Positions 1 to 9,204 of a stretch of DNA of 64,000 bases are shown piece after piece (within the stretch, counting starts at the first letter, position 1; each line of letters opens with the position of its first letter). Origin of the DNA: Armatimonadota bacterium. Lineage in GTDB: Bacteria; Armatimonadota; Fimbriimonadia; Fimbriimonadales; Fimbriimonadaceae. The notes below the pieces were generated by a model, which was given only the letters and a program-made list of their open reading frames with translations, did not search any database and was not told where the DNA came from. The position numbers and the translations under genes are program-made. The stretch covers positions 124,001 to 188,000 of the forward strand of contig JAFDWX010000003.1 of the NCBI GenBank assembly GCA_018268255.1. Direction: 5' to 3'.

Positions 1-420
1 GTGCTCGCCTTCATTATCGACGTAAGGCGTGCAGGGGATTTCCGCTCCGAACTCATCTGCGATCGCCGTGAGCACCAACGGGACAGGCTTTCCAACCGCA
101 GCGAATGCGGTCGCGAAGTTGCTGTGAGTGTGAATCACCCCTCGGATCTCAGGCATGTTCCGATAGAGAAAAAGGTGATGGGGAAGATCGACGCTGGGGC
201 GCACGCCTTGCGCCAATACTTCTCCCGACGAGACTCGGACAGGCACCACGTTCTCGGGAGTGATTTCGTCGTAATCCATACCGGAAGGCTTGATGAAGAG
301 GATGTCGTCCTCGGGCGAGTACCCGCTGGCATTGCCCGAATGCATCGTGACCAAGCGAGCCAAGGGTAGAGCTTTGTTCGCCTTGGCAACTTCCGCGCTC
401 AAAAGTTCCAGATCAGCCAC
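1..420 (-). CDS. araD: L-ribulose-5-phosphate 4-epimerase, C-terminus cut by window edge
   Basis: Interconverts L-ribulose-5-phosphate and D-xylulose-5-phosphate, the last dedicated step of bacterial L-arabinose use; cytoplasmic, class II aldolase fold. The 140 visible residues contain the family blocks: the early LVTMHSGNASG phosphate-binding stretch, IKPSGMDYDE, and the zinc-binding IHTHS at about residues 98-102. The gene runs off the left edge, so the distal zinc histidine is not visible. I chose the GTG at 418-420 because it aligns with the family N-terminus and overlaps the end of araB by 8 bp, which implies translational coupling. Identity is firm for the fold; the closely related fuculose aldolases are less likely given the neighbouring ribulokinase. 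Confidence 0.88.
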   Translation of the reverse strand, partial: MADLELLSAEVAKANKALPLARLVTMHSGNASGYSPEDDILFIKPSGMDYDEITPENVVPVRVSSGEVLAQGVRPSVDLPHHLFLYRNMPEIRGVIHTHSNFATAFAAVGKPVPLVLTAIADEFGAEIPCTPYVDNEGEH

Positions 421-2050
421 GAGTTTTCTCCCGAATTTCGTTGAGCTTCCTCATGACGTGATAAAGGCTCTCAGAGTGGTCTTTCACGCCAAAGCTATCG
501 TGCAGCGAGTTGTACAGTCTGTACAACTCGGAGTAGATTGCCACGTTTTCCGGTTTCGGAAGATAGACAACGTCCTTGAGGCCAGCCATTTTTGCTTGGG
601 CGGAGAGAGTATCCGGGTATTCGCCCGCCACGACCGCGCCAAAAATGGCTGACCCGAGCGCACAAGTCTGGCTCGAGCGAGCGATGAACACTGGTCGATT
701 GAAAACGTCCGCGTAGATCTGCATGGCGAGCGGGCTCTTGTCGGCGATGCCACCGCATGCCACAACACGCTCGACCTCCACCCCATATTCCTCCATTCGG
801 TCGATGATTTTTAGCGAACCGTACGCCGTAGCCTCGATGCAAGCGCGATACAACTCGCCCGGCTTGCTGTGCAGAGTCAGACCGACTACCATCCCCGTCA
901 GGAAGGGATCAACGAGAATCGTGCGGTTTCCGTTGTGCCAATCCATGACTAGGAGACCAGATTGGCCGGGAAGACTGGCTTCGGCGTCCCGGGTGAGGAC
1001 GTCGTGGGGAAGCGAGGTGAACCGAGACACCCATGCGAAGATGTCTCCGACCGCGCTTTGTCCCGCTTCCAATCCATAGAAGCCTGGGAGGATGGAGCCT
1101 CGAACGATGCCGCACATGCCTGGCACATCCGGCAGGGGATCGTCGAGCGGATGAACCATGCAGTCACAGGTGCTCGTCCCCATGATCTTTACAATTGTTC
1201 CTGGATTGGCTCCCGAGGCCACTGCTCCGAAATGTGCGTCAAAAGCTCCCACTGCCACTGGAATCCCGGCTCTTAGTCCGGTTTTTTCGGCGAAACGCTG
1301 GCTTAACCGGCCCGCAATCTCGTCGCTGGCATGAACCTCGTCGTAGAGTTTGGGGCGCATCGCGGCAAGGCGTGGGTCGAGCAAATTCAGGAAGGCTGCG
1401 CTTGGCAGTCCTCCCCACTGCTCTTCAAACATCGCCTTATGGCCCGCCGCGCATCGACTGCGCTTAACGTTCTTTGGATTGTCGATTCCGCAAAGCGTTG
1501 CTGGGATCCAGTCGCAGATCTCGACCCAACTGCTGCATGACTCGATGACTTCGGGTGCAACTCGCAGGCAGTGGAGCATTTTGCTCCAGAACCATTCGCT
1601 GGAATAGGTGCCGCCGCACTTGGCGAGGTACGGGAATTTGCCCTCGTTGGCCTGAGCTGTGATTTCTGCGGCCTCATCGTGGCCCGTATGGTCCTTCCAG
1701 AGCCACACCTGGGCTGCCAAGTTGTCCCAAAAACGGGGATCTGAACCCAACGCAGTGTTATCGGCCGCCACAGGCATCGGACTGGACCCGGTGGTGTCTA
1801 CTCCGATTCCCACACCCTGGGTGAGGTCGATGGTCTGACCGAGTTCACGAACCACTGCCACGAACCCCTCCAAATAGTCCGATGGACGTTGCCGGGCAAG
1901 GTGCGGGTCATTGGGATCAAGCAGGATCCCGGACTCTCCCGAAGGGTAATTGAAAACCGCAGTGGCAACTTCTTCGCCGGTCGCGACGTCTACCGCGAGT
2001 CCTCGCACGCTGTTCGTGCCGTAATCCAAACCTAAACTGAGCTTTGACAT
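413..2050 (-). CDS. araB: Ribulokinase
   Basis: FGGY-family sugar kinase that phosphorylates L-ribulose for the arabinose pathway. The N-terminus shows the GLDYGTNSVR phosphate-1 motif, and the C-terminal half holds VVACGGIADKSPL and the ATP-binding region. Its 545 residues match the usual AraB length. The ATG at 2050 matches the usual start (MSKLSLGLDYG); an in-frame TTG at 2065 would add five residues, and neither has a strong ribosome binding site. It overlaps araD by 8 bp, so the two form an operon; araA is not in the window and may lie beyond the left edge. The 146 bp to the divergent phosphatase gene should hold the promoter, but I saw no clear boxes. Confidence 0.9.
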   Translation of the reverse strand: MSKLSLGLDYGTNSVRGLAVDVATGEEVATAVFNYPSGESGILLDPNDPHLARQRPSDYLEGFVAVVRELGQTIDLTQGVGIGVDTTGSSPMPVAADNTALGSDPRFWDNLAAQVWLWKDHTGHDEAAEITAQANEGKFPYLAKCGGTYSSEWFWSKMLHCLRVAPEVIESCSSWVEICDWIPATLCGIDNPKNVKRSRCAAGHKAMFEEQWGGLPSAAFLNLLDPRLAAMRPKLYDEVHASDEIAGRLSQRFAEKTGLRAGIPVAVGAFDAHFGAVASGANPGTIVKIMGTSTCDCMVHPLDDPLPDVPGMCGIVRGSILPGFYGLEAGQSAVGDIFAWVSRFTSLPHDVLTRDAEASLPGQSGLLVMDWHNGNRTILVDPFLTGMVVGLTLHSKPGELYRACIEATAYGSLKIIDRMEEYGVEVERVVACGGIADKSPLAMQIYADVFNRPVFIARSSQTCALGSAIFGAVVAGEYPDTLSAQAKMAGLKDVVYLPKPENVAIYSELYRLYNSLHDSFGVKDHSESLYHVMRKLNEIREKTRG

Positions 2051-2211
2051 GTGGTGCTCTGACAATCTTATTCGCTTATCGGCAGTGTATCGCCTTGATT
2101 AAATTCGCATAGGGAGCGCGATCGATGAGTCATGCCTCCGAGATACCGTTTCAGCGCCACGGAATCGCCGAGTACAATTTTGAAGGCGACGGTGCCACGA
2201 CTCCCCACACC

Positions 2212-3006
2212 ATGATTAAACTTGTCGCGATCGACATTGATGGCACCCTATTGAATTCCAGCCGTCAGGTTTCCGAAGAGAACAAGAGCGCACTCAAGGC
2301 AGTGCAGGAGGCTGGAATCACCATCTGCCTAGCGAGTGGCAGACTCATTCCTACCATCATGCCAATTGCAGAGGAGGCTGGGGTGTCCGGACCCATGATC
2401 ACCTGCAATGGCGCTTATGCGGAGAGCGCTGAAGGTGAAACTTTAGTCAGCGCGACTCTGAGCAAACGTGCCCAGCAAGAAGTGCTGGACTACAGCCGAG
2501 AAAACCAGGTCACCGCCAACCTGTACCAGCCCCGACGAGTGCTGACCACGCATGAATCGCCGTATTTAGAGTTGTACGTTAAGCGCACGCGAGCGCAGCC
2601 CGAGGTATTTGGTTGGGATCGGTTGGAACAAGAAGCGGCAACCAAGATGATCTTCGTCGATGCTCCGGCAGCCAACCTGAGCCACGCGGAGTACTTCGAA
2701 CCGTTGCAGGAGTATTTGGATTTTGACCTGACGGTGAGCGAGCCGGAGTATCTGGAGTTTCTGCCAAGAGGCATGAACAAGGGCACGACACTCGCCCTTT
2801 TGGCCAAACATATGGGGCTCAGACAGGATGAGGTTGCTGCGATCGGCGACTATCATAACGACTTCGATATGATCCAGTGGGCAGGCTTGGGTGCTGCGAT
2901 GGGGTCCGCCCCAGAGGAAGTGAAGGCAGTAGCAAATATGGTAGTTCCCACCAACGATGAAAACGGTGTCGCCTTCTTCCTAAATCACATTCTGAATTGC
3001 TCCTGA
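2212..3006 (+). CDS. HAD-superfamily Cof-type phosphatase
   Basis: Cytoplasmic phosphatase of the Cof/YbiV class (HAD subclass IIB), which dephosphorylates sugar phosphates and related metabolites. Motif I is visible at the start (IDIDGTLLNS), motif II as CLASGR, and motif IV as IGDYHNDFDM; the cap domain lies between them. The open frame extends back to 2125, but the first 29 codons do not resemble the family, and an ATG at 2212 puts motif I at its normal position (264 aa). It is divergent from araBD, so it could act on a pentose phosphate, but the exact substrate cannot be read from sequence. Confidence 0.85.
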   Translation: MIKLVAIDIDGTLLNSSRQVSEENKSALKAVQEAGITICLASGRLIPTIMPIAEEAGVSGPMITCNGAYAESAEGETLVSATLSKRAQQEVLDYSRENQVTANLYQPRRVLTTHESPYLELYVKRTRAQPEVFGWDRLEQEAATKMIFVDAPAANLSHAEYFEPLQEYLDFDLTVSEPEYLEFLPRGMNKGTTLALLAKHMGLRQDEVAAIGDYHNDFDMIQWAGLGAAMGSAPEEVKAVANMVVPTNDENGVAFFLNHILNCS

Positions 3007-3051
3007 CGAGGCCGCGGGTTCGGGATGCAGGGATAGAATGGAACTGGAACG

Positions 3052-5439
3052 ATGACTCTCTTTCTTGCTTCAGTTCTTCTTTCGGGTCCCATGACTGGAC
3101 CTGAAACCCTGACCCTTGAGCTTAGCAAGCCCAAATGCGTGGTCGAGCGCACTTTGTTTGGTGCTTTTTTCGAGGAAATCAACCAGGCTGGTGAGGGAGG
3201 ACTCTACGGCGAATTGCTCATGAATCGAGCTCTGGCCCTCCGTGACAAGCCTCTACCCCATGGCTGGGAGGCTCGTGGGGAGCACGTGTCCTTTGACCGT
3301 ACGGTCAAGTTGCATCCGAACGCTGCAGGATCGCTCCACCTCAAGGCTGAGGCATCTCCGAGCATAGCAGCGAACTATGGCTTTTGGGGGATACCGGCGA
3401 CCGAAAAGCAGCAGATGACCGCGAGGATTTGGGCAAAAGGCCACGGTCGGATCACGGTGGCTTTGGTCAACATCGATGGCAGGGAAATGACCACATCCTC
3501 AGTCGTCGTAGGAAAGGAACAGTGGTCCGAATTGAGCACAACCCTGATTCCACCCTATTCCGATACGGGTGCAAGGCTGGAGTTTAGGGCCGAGCCTGGA
3601 TCCGACGTTTGGATCGGCTATTGCTCCTTGATGCGATCGCAAAGCTGGAAAAACCGAGCAAACGGTCTTCGGCCCGACCTTGCCGAAAGGCTTGCAGCTT
3701 TTCAACCTGGCTTTCTGAGATTTCCGGGCGGATGCTACGTTGAGGGGAACAGTCTTAGCAACTGCTTTGACTGGCGGGCGACGCTGCAACCGATCCAACT
3801 TCGTCCGCCCACCCCGTATATTTTCTGGGGTTATGTCAGCAGCAACGGACTGGGTTATCACGAATATCTGCAGCTTTGTGAGGACTTGAAAGCCGCGCCG
3901 CTGTTTGTTATCAATTGCGGAATGAGCCACAGCGAAATCGTCCCGATGGACCAAATGAAATCCCGAGTCCAGGATGCCTTGGACGCCATCGAATACGCGA
4001 ACGGTTCGGTCAAGACCAAGATGGGTGCGCTTCGTGCCAAGAATGGGCACCCCAAGCCGTTCAACCTCAAGTTTGTGGAGATCGGTAACGAAAACGGCTA
4101 CTCATGGTCCTTTGGCGGGCCTGCGCCGTATTACGAGCGGTTCAAGCTGATCAACGACGCGATCAGGGCGAAGTTCCCTGAAGTCAAGACCATCTCCAAC
4201 GTCACGGTGCCAAACCCAGGAGACATGGTGAGCGAACACTACTACGATTCACCTCTCTGGTTCTGGAAGAACAAGGACCGCTACGACGCGTACAAGCGAT
4301 CTGGACCGCGCATCTACGTTGGCGAATATGCCGTTACCCAGCAGAACGGCCGCGGAAGTCTTGCTGGAGCTTTGGGCGAAGCGGCGTTCATGACTGGCAT
4401 GGAGCGCAACGCGGATGTCGTTGCGATGTGCTCCTATGCCCCGCTCTTTGAGAATGTCCATAACCGGCAGTGGAATCCGAACGCAATTGTCTTCGATAAC
4501 TCCCGGAGCTACGGAACGCCCAGCTACTGGGTGCAGCATATGTTTGGCAACAACCGAATCGATGTGGCGGTGAATTCCACATTGCAGGCGCAAGCAGTAT
4601 CGAAAGCGGAGGTCTCCGGCGGATTTGGCTTTAGAACCTGGAATACCAAGTGTGAGTTCAAGGATATCAAGGTTGAGGTGAACGGCAAAGCCCTCTACGA
4701 TTCAACGGCTGCGAAAATTCAAGACTTGGACGTTGTGAGCGGCGCGTGGAAGGCGGACCAAGATTCGCTGAGCCAGAGTGAGCTCGAACCAGATCGGGTT
4801 GCCGTGATCAAAGGAATCTCTGCAGGGCCGTCGGATGACTGGAAGTTTGAATACAGTGCACGTGCGGTCGACGGCGTCGAGGGGTTTATCGGGCTATTTG
4901 GTTACAAAGATCGCCGACAATCAGTCCAGCTCAATATCGGAGGATGGGGCAATACGGGTACAGCCTTTGAGCGGGACGGCTCGGTCGTAGAGGCACTCAA
5001 ACCCGTCACGATCGTAAAGGGCAAATGGTATCGAGTCCGGATCGTAAAACGAGGCGAAGTCGTTTCGGCGTTCATCGACGATGCGCCGTTCGGTGAACTT
5101 CGGGAATCCGCGCAAACGTTGCTCGCGGCCTCAACGGGTGTCGATCTCGCTTCTAAGGAGCTGGTCGTCAAACTTGTCAATGGTGCCGAGGTCGAGCGCA
5201 CGATCGAGCTCCAGGGTGTGCCCAACACAGGCAAGCCCTGGAAATCCCTGAGCATGACCGCCTCAAGTTTGACTGCCGAGAACACTCTCAACTACCCAAA
5301 AAACGTGGTGCCGATCGCGAATACCATTCCAGCGGGAACGGCGGTCAAGGTAGGACCCAGAACTTTGCTGATCGTTCGGATTCCGTTAACCAAGGCGGAA
5401 CTCGCTCCCGCAGCGGCGCTCAAGGCAAAAGGCAGCTAG
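3052..5439 (+). CDS. Secreted alpha-L-arabinofuranosidase, GH51
   Basis: Releases terminal L-arabinofuranose from arabinan, arabinoxylan or arabinosylated proteins. A short hydrophobic leader (about residues 1-14) suggests export. The GH51 pattern follows: LFGAFFEEINQAGEGGLYGE near residue 35, the acid/base motif EIGNEN with Glu347, and the nucleophile in VGEYAV with Glu425. About 170 residues near 505-680 look like an inserted laminin-G/concanavalin-type beta-sandwich, which fits the 795-aa length. The product feeds the adjacent araBD genes. The stop overlaps the stop of the convergent UPF0173 gene by 4 bp. Confidence 0.92.
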   Translation: MTLFLASVLLSGPMTGPETLTLELSKPKCVVERTLFGAFFEEINQAGEGGLYGELLMNRALALRDKPLPHGWEARGEHVSFDRTVKLHPNAAGSLHLKAEASPSIAANYGFWGIPATEKQQMTARIWAKGHGRITVALVNIDGREMTTSSVVVGKEQWSELSTTLIPPYSDTGARLEFRAEPGSDVWIGYCSLMRSQSWKNRANGLRPDLAERLAAFQPGFLRFPGGCYVEGNSLSNCFDWRATLQPIQLRPPTPYIFWGYVSSNGLGYHEYLQLCEDLKAAPLFVINCGMSHSEIVPMDQMKSRVQDALDAIEYANGSVKTKMGALRAKNGHPKPFNLKFVEIGNENGYSWSFGGPAPYYERFKLINDAIRAKFPEVKTISNVTVPNPGDMVSEHYYDSPLWFWKNKDRYDAYKRSGPRIYVGEYAVTQQNGRGSLAGALGEAAFMTGMERNADVVAMCSYAPLFENVHNRQWNPNAIVFDNSRSYGTPSYWVQHMFGNNRIDVAVNSTLQAQAVSKAEVSGGFGFRTWNTKCEFKDIKVEVNGKALYDSTAAKIQDLDVVSGAWKADQDSLSQSELEPDRVAVIKGISAGPSDDWKFEYSARAVDGVEGFIGLFGYKDRRQSVQLNIGGWGNTGTAFERDGSVVEALKPVTIVKGKWYRVRIVKRGEVVSAFIDDAPFGELRESAQTLLAASTGVDLASKELVVKLVNGAEVERTIELQGVPNTGKPWKSLSMTASSLTAENTLNYPKNVVPIANTIPAGTAVKVGPRTLLIVRIPLTKAELAPAAALKAKGS

Positions 5440-6155
5440 CCACCCAACAACGCTTCGGGGGAGGTGACGGTTCCAGGGGGGAGTTCGGTAACTCGAATTC
5501 CCTCACGATGGCAGCCTTGGATGAACGCGTCAGCGTCCTGGGCAAGCTCGGGAAACGTCGCATAGTGGAATGGAACGGCTGCACGGACGCCGAGCCACCG
5601 AGCTGCCATCACGGCTTCCTCGGCATTCATCGTGTAGTTATCGCCTGTGGGAAGGAACGCAATATCCGGTTGATACAGCTCGCCAATGAGCTTGAGATCC
5701 GAGAATAGAGCCGTATCCCCGCCGTGGAAGATCGAATGGGTTCCAGTTCGAAGGATGATGGTGAGCGCCGCGCCCGCATACACGGGACCATGTTTAGCGG
5801 TGTCGTAACTGCTGCAGTGGATCGCCGGAGTCAGCGTGATCCTCCATCCGTTCTCTAAGACCCGAGTCCCTCCCTGGGCCATGTAATGGAGATCGCCTGG
5901 GTCGACTCCCTCGCCTTTGAGAACGTCGCAAAGCTCGTAGCAAGCGATGATCTTTGGCCTGTACTTTCGGTAGAGCCTCATGACGTCGCCCGCGTGGTCG
6001 TTGTGGCCGTGGGTTAGAACGATCTTGTCAAGGCGCGCTGGGTTCTTCAGATGCTCTGGGCATTGAGGATTGCCGACCAGCCAAGGATCGATGGCTACGA
6101 CCATCTCTTCGTCGGAGAAGAACAACGCCTCATGTCCAGCAAAGGTGATTTCCAT
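5436..6155 (-). CDS. UPF0173 metal-dependent hydrolase (first copy)
   Basis: Small beta-lactamase-fold hydrolase of the UPF0173 family, for which no physiological substrate is settled. The zinc motif LTHGHNDHAGD lies near residue 47, with further ligands in PAIHCSSY, HGGDTALF and the terminal PFHYATFP. It has no signal peptide and is 239 aa, a normal length. A paralogue lies at 9205-9921; the two share most of their motifs and bracket the phosphatase, GH29 and GH27 genes. Confidence 0.88.
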   Translation of the reverse strand: MEITFAGHEALFFSDEEMVVAIDPWLVGNPQCPEHLKNPARLDKIVLTHGHNDHAGDVMRLYRKYRPKIIACYELCDVLKGEGVDPGDLHYMAQGGTRVLENGWRITLTPAIHCSSYDTAKHGPVYAGAALTIILRTGTHSIFHGGDTALFSDLKLIGELYQPDIAFLPTGDNYTMNAEEAVMAARWLGVRAAVPFHYATFPELAQDADAFIQGCHREGIRVTELPPGTVTSPEALLGG

Positions 6156-6196
6156 TGGGGGCCATGTTATCCAAACGGTAACCTGTTCTACTGTCC

Positions 6197-6691
6197 ATGA
6201 AGATTCGAGTCCTTTTTGTGTGCGCAGGCAATATCTGCCGGTCTCCGATGGCCGAAGCCGTATTCGCGGAAATGGTCAAAGCTCGGGGGCTCACAGACGC
6301 AATCGAGTCGGATTCTGCTGGAACAGGAAGCTGGCACGAAGGAGAAGCGGCCGATCCGCGGACCCTGGCCGTCCTCCGACGGAACAAAATTCCGTATGCT
6401 GGCAGAGCGCGACAATTCCGAAGGACAGATTGGGACGAGTTCGACTATGTCATCGCAATGGACGATGATAATTTGCGCGCGTTGCGGAAACTGGGGCAAT
6501 CTGATGGCAAAGTGTCAAGGATGCTCGTGGAATTTGCCCCAACCTGTGGAGCGACTCACGTCCCAGACCCGTACTACGGACCTCCGTCGGGATTCGACCA
6601 TGTGTACGAGCTTGTGACTGCTGGTTGTGCAGGGCTCCTGGACGAAATCGAGGCTCGTCTGATCGAGGAGAATCTATTCCAGAGTTCCTAG
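6197..6691 (+). CDS. Low-molecular-weight protein-tyrosine phosphatase
   Basis: Removes phosphate from tyrosine in proteins, or possibly from arginine as in YwlE relatives. The P-loop CX5R is at residues 9-16 (CAGNICRS), and the general-acid aspartate sits in PDPYYG near residue 125. Its 164 aa and lack of a signal peptide are typical. In Gram-negative bacteria such enzymes often sit with exopolysaccharide kinases, but none is seen here. The gene runs towards GH29 and overlaps its 3' end by 18 bp. Confidence 0.9.
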   Translation: MKIRVLFVCAGNICRSPMAEAVFAEMVKARGLTDAIESDSAGTGSWHEGEAADPRTLAVLRRNKIPYAGRARQFRRTDWDEFDYVIAMDDDNLRALRKLGQSDGKVSRMLVEFAPTCGATHVPDPYYGPPSGFDHVYELVTAGCAGLLDEIEARLIEENLFQSS

Positions 6692-7933
6692 CCCCCACGC
6701 ATCTCGATCAATATCTACTCGGATAAGAGCAGGGCCTCCTGAACTCTGCTCGCCTGTGACGGTGAGATGTTCCGCCGAGTTTTCCAACGTCACTTTGCCA
6801 ACCCCAGCTTGAACGGTCACTTTCCTGATCTTCGCGGGGAGTGGGGGGAGCTGAATGGTTCCGCTGCCCCAATCCAGCACGTGGAAGTAGATCGCCTTTC
6901 CTTTGCGGGTGGTTCCACCCCATTGCGCATTCTTGTACGGTCCGCCACGCGTTCCGTAGATGCTCTCGCCATGAGCCGAAGTCCACTTGCCCAGTGCTTT
7001 GAGAATGGTGATCTGTTCCGGTGGAATTTCGCCGTTGGGCATGGGGCCCACGTTAAGGAGAAGGTTGCCATCGCCCGTGACGGTCCGGATGAGCACTTCA
7101 ATGACCTTCGCAGCCGACTTATAGTGATCGCCTGGGCGAAATGCCCATTGGTCGCCCATCGTCATGCAGGTTTCCCACGGCTTGCTGGTGTCGTATGCCC
7201 CAATCTCTTGCTCGGGAGTCCCGTAGTCGCCTCTTGGATCACCGGGTTGCAGATCGCGCGAGTTGATACGGTTGTTGATGACCAATCCTGGCGCCTTTTT
7301 CCGAAGCATCTGGTTGAGCGCAACGGAGTAAGTTCGAGTGTAGGGAGCTTCCCACTGGCCATCGAACCAGATCATCTTCACGCCATAGCGGTCGATCAGT
7401 TCCGACACCTGCTCGGCGACGACCTTCATATGGCGTTCCATATTGGGATTTGACTTGCTGTGTCCCAAGCGATCGAGCGGATAGTCTGGGCTCCGCCAAT
7501 CCAAGATCGAGTAATACGTGCACATCGCGATCCCGTTCTTCTTGGCTGCCTCGGCAAGTTCGCCCATGATATCGCGTCCAAAAGGAGACTGGGAGATGTT
7601 GTAGTTGAACGGGTCGTGCTTGGACGGCCAGAGCATGAAGCCGTCGTGGTGCTTGGCCGTTGGAACAACGTAACGCATTCCGGCCTCTTTGGCCAGTTTC
7701 ATCCAGGCGCCCGCGTCAAATTTCTTGGGGTCGAACTGTTTGTACAACGAATCGTATTCTTCGGCAGGGATCGGGTCCTGTCGGCTCCAGCCGATCTCCG
7801 TGCCTTTGATGCTCACAGGACCCCAATGAATGAACATGCCGAGCCTCGCATGGGTGAACCAATCCATGTGGTGCGGTGCGGGGCCGGAACTGTGGGTAAG
7901 AGCCATGGTCGCGAAGAGCACTGGAGCCAGCAT
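6674..7933 (-). CDS. Secreted alpha-L-fucosidase, GH29
   Basis: Hydrolyses alpha-L-fucosides, such as those on xyloglucan side chains or glycoproteins. An N-terminal hydrophobic leader of about 15 residues suggests export. The catalytic barrel opens with DWFTHARLGMFIHWG, continues with AKHHDGFMLWPS, and carries the nucleophile aspartate in MIWFDGQW near residue 175. A small C-terminal beta domain completes the 419 aa, the length of a minimal GH29. It lies 23 bp downstream of the GH27 gene on the same strand, so the two are likely co-transcribed. Confidence 0.9.
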   Translation of the reverse strand: MLAPVLFATMALTHSSGPAPHHMDWFTHARLGMFIHWGPVSIKGTEIGWSRQDPIPAEEYDSLYKQFDPKKFDAGAWMKLAKEAGMRYVVPTAKHHDGFMLWPSKHDPFNYNISQSPFGRDIMGELAEAAKKNGIAMCTYYSILDWRSPDYPLDRLGHSKSNPNMERHMKVVAEQVSELIDRYGVKMIWFDGQWEAPYTRTYSVALNQMLRKKAPGLVINNRINSRDLQPGDPRGDYGTPEQEIGAYDTSKPWETCMTMGDQWAFRPGDHYKSAAKVIEVLIRTVTGDGNLLLNVGPMPNGEIPPEQITILKALGKWTSAHGESIYGTRGGPYKNAQWGGTTRKGKAIYFHVLDWGSGTIQLPPLPAKIRKVTVQAGVGKVTLENSAEHLTVTGEQSSGGPALIRVDIDRDAWGLGTLE

Positions 7934-7956
7934 AATCGGAGTCTAGTCCATCTGCA

Positions 7957-9180
7957 CTAACACCCGTCGCAGCCTGCCTTCCGTACTCGCTGGTGTTGGA
8001 TTTTTGCGTCACTGGGAGCAGGGGTGACTTTGTACATGACCACATCATGCGGCTGGACATGAGCCTCTACGTACCGATCAAAGGTACCAACCTCCTGCGC
8101 GGTCCAAAGATCCAAAACGTGGCAAGGCCGATGGTCGTGGATGGCCAACGCTGCCCACGGGGCGACCATCGTTCTGGCGCGGTCGCCGTTAAAGTTAAAA
8201 AACGCAACAGCGATCGAGCCGTCTGAAAGTGGTTTTGACCAGACTTGAAAATCCTGACCCTCCCAATCTTTGTCGTTGTAACCTATTCCACGTCCCTGCA
8301 CTCCCAACGGGTCTTGGTTGACGCTGATAAATCCTGGGTTTAGGAGAATCTGCTTGGTGGCAACTGTTGCTTTGCGCACATCGCAACCGATCATGAGCGG
8401 TGAGGCGAGCATGCACCACAGAGCGAAGTGAACTTTGTATTCGGTGTCGCTCATTCCGCCATCGGCTGCATTGCCCCTGCCGTACATTCCGACCACGAGC
8501 ATGTCAGGGTCGTTCCACGCGTTCGGGCCTGCATAGACTTCGAGCCCAGCCTGCTTTTCCGCGATATTGAGCATGCTGTCCCAGCTATCGACGATGTCGC
8601 CCGTGGTTCTCCACATGTGCGCTCCGGCGAATCGGCCCCAAGTCGCTGGATTGTTATGCCCCCACTCGCACGCGCTGAACAGGATCGGACGCCCAGTTGC
8701 CCTGAGTGCCTGCCCCATTTTTCGGTAGAGCTCGGGCCCACTCACGCCCATGGGCTTGTAGCAGTAGTCGTATTTTAAGAAGTCCACCCCCCATTCAGCA
8801 AACGTTTGGGCGTCCACTTCCTCGTATCCGTAGCTTGCGGGTTTGCCTGCACATGTTCGTATGCCAGAACAGGAGTAGATTCCAAATTTCAGCCCTTTGG
8901 AGTGGATGTAATCGGCCAAAGCAGGAATGCCGCTTGGGAATTTATCAGTGTCCCACGTGAGCTTGCCATCTGCTGTGCGCTCATCTGCTTCCCAGAGATC
9001 GTCGATGACTACATACTCGTATCCAGCGTCTTTGTAGCCATCCCTCACGAAAATATTGGCCACGTCCTTGACCAGTTTTTCGTCGATATTTTCGCCAAAT
9101 GTATTCCAGGAGTTCCAACCCATCGGTGGGGTGGGCGCGATTATGCTGCGGCAATCCATTGAGTTCAGTTTACAGGCCAT
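7957..9180 (-). CDS. Alpha-galactosidase, GH27
   Basis: Releases alpha-linked galactose. The GH27 hallmarks are clear: PPMGWNSWNTFG near the start, YVVIDDLWE, the nucleophile in FLKYDYC and the acid/base aspartate in WNDPDMLVVG. There is no signal peptide, so it is probably cytoplasmic. Two ATG starts are possible, seven codons apart (9180 and 9159), and neither has a strong ribosome binding site. It is followed by the GH29 gene on the same strand. The tail after about residue 385 is short and cysteine-containing and unlike the family core. Confidence 0.9.
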   Translation of the reverse strand: MACKLNSMDCRSIIAPTPPMGWNSWNTFGENIDEKLVKDVANIFVRDGYKDAGYEYVVIDDLWEADERTADGKLTWDTDKFPSGIPALADYIHSKGLKFGIYSCSGIRTCAGKPASYGYEEVDAQTFAEWGVDFLKYDYCYKPMGVSGPELYRKMGQALRATGRPILFSACEWGHNNPATWGRFAGAHMWRTTGDIVDSWDSMLNIAEKQAGLEVYAGPNAWNDPDMLVVGMYGRGNAADGGMSDTEYKVHFALWCMLASPLMIGCDVRKATVATKQILLNPGFISVNQDPLGVQGRGIGYNDKDWEGQDFQVWSKPLSDGSIAVAFFNFNGDRARTMVAPWAALAIHDHRPCHVLDLWTAQEVGTFDRYVEAHVQPHDVVMYKVTPAPSDAKIQHQRVRKAGCDGC

Positions 9181-9204
9181 GACTGAACGGGAGCCGTCGG
9201 GGCA

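Noticed and set aside
6767-7453. 228-codon frame antisense to GH29
   Set aside because: It lies wholly within GH29 and lacks recognisable motifs; long shadows are expected in GC-rich genes.
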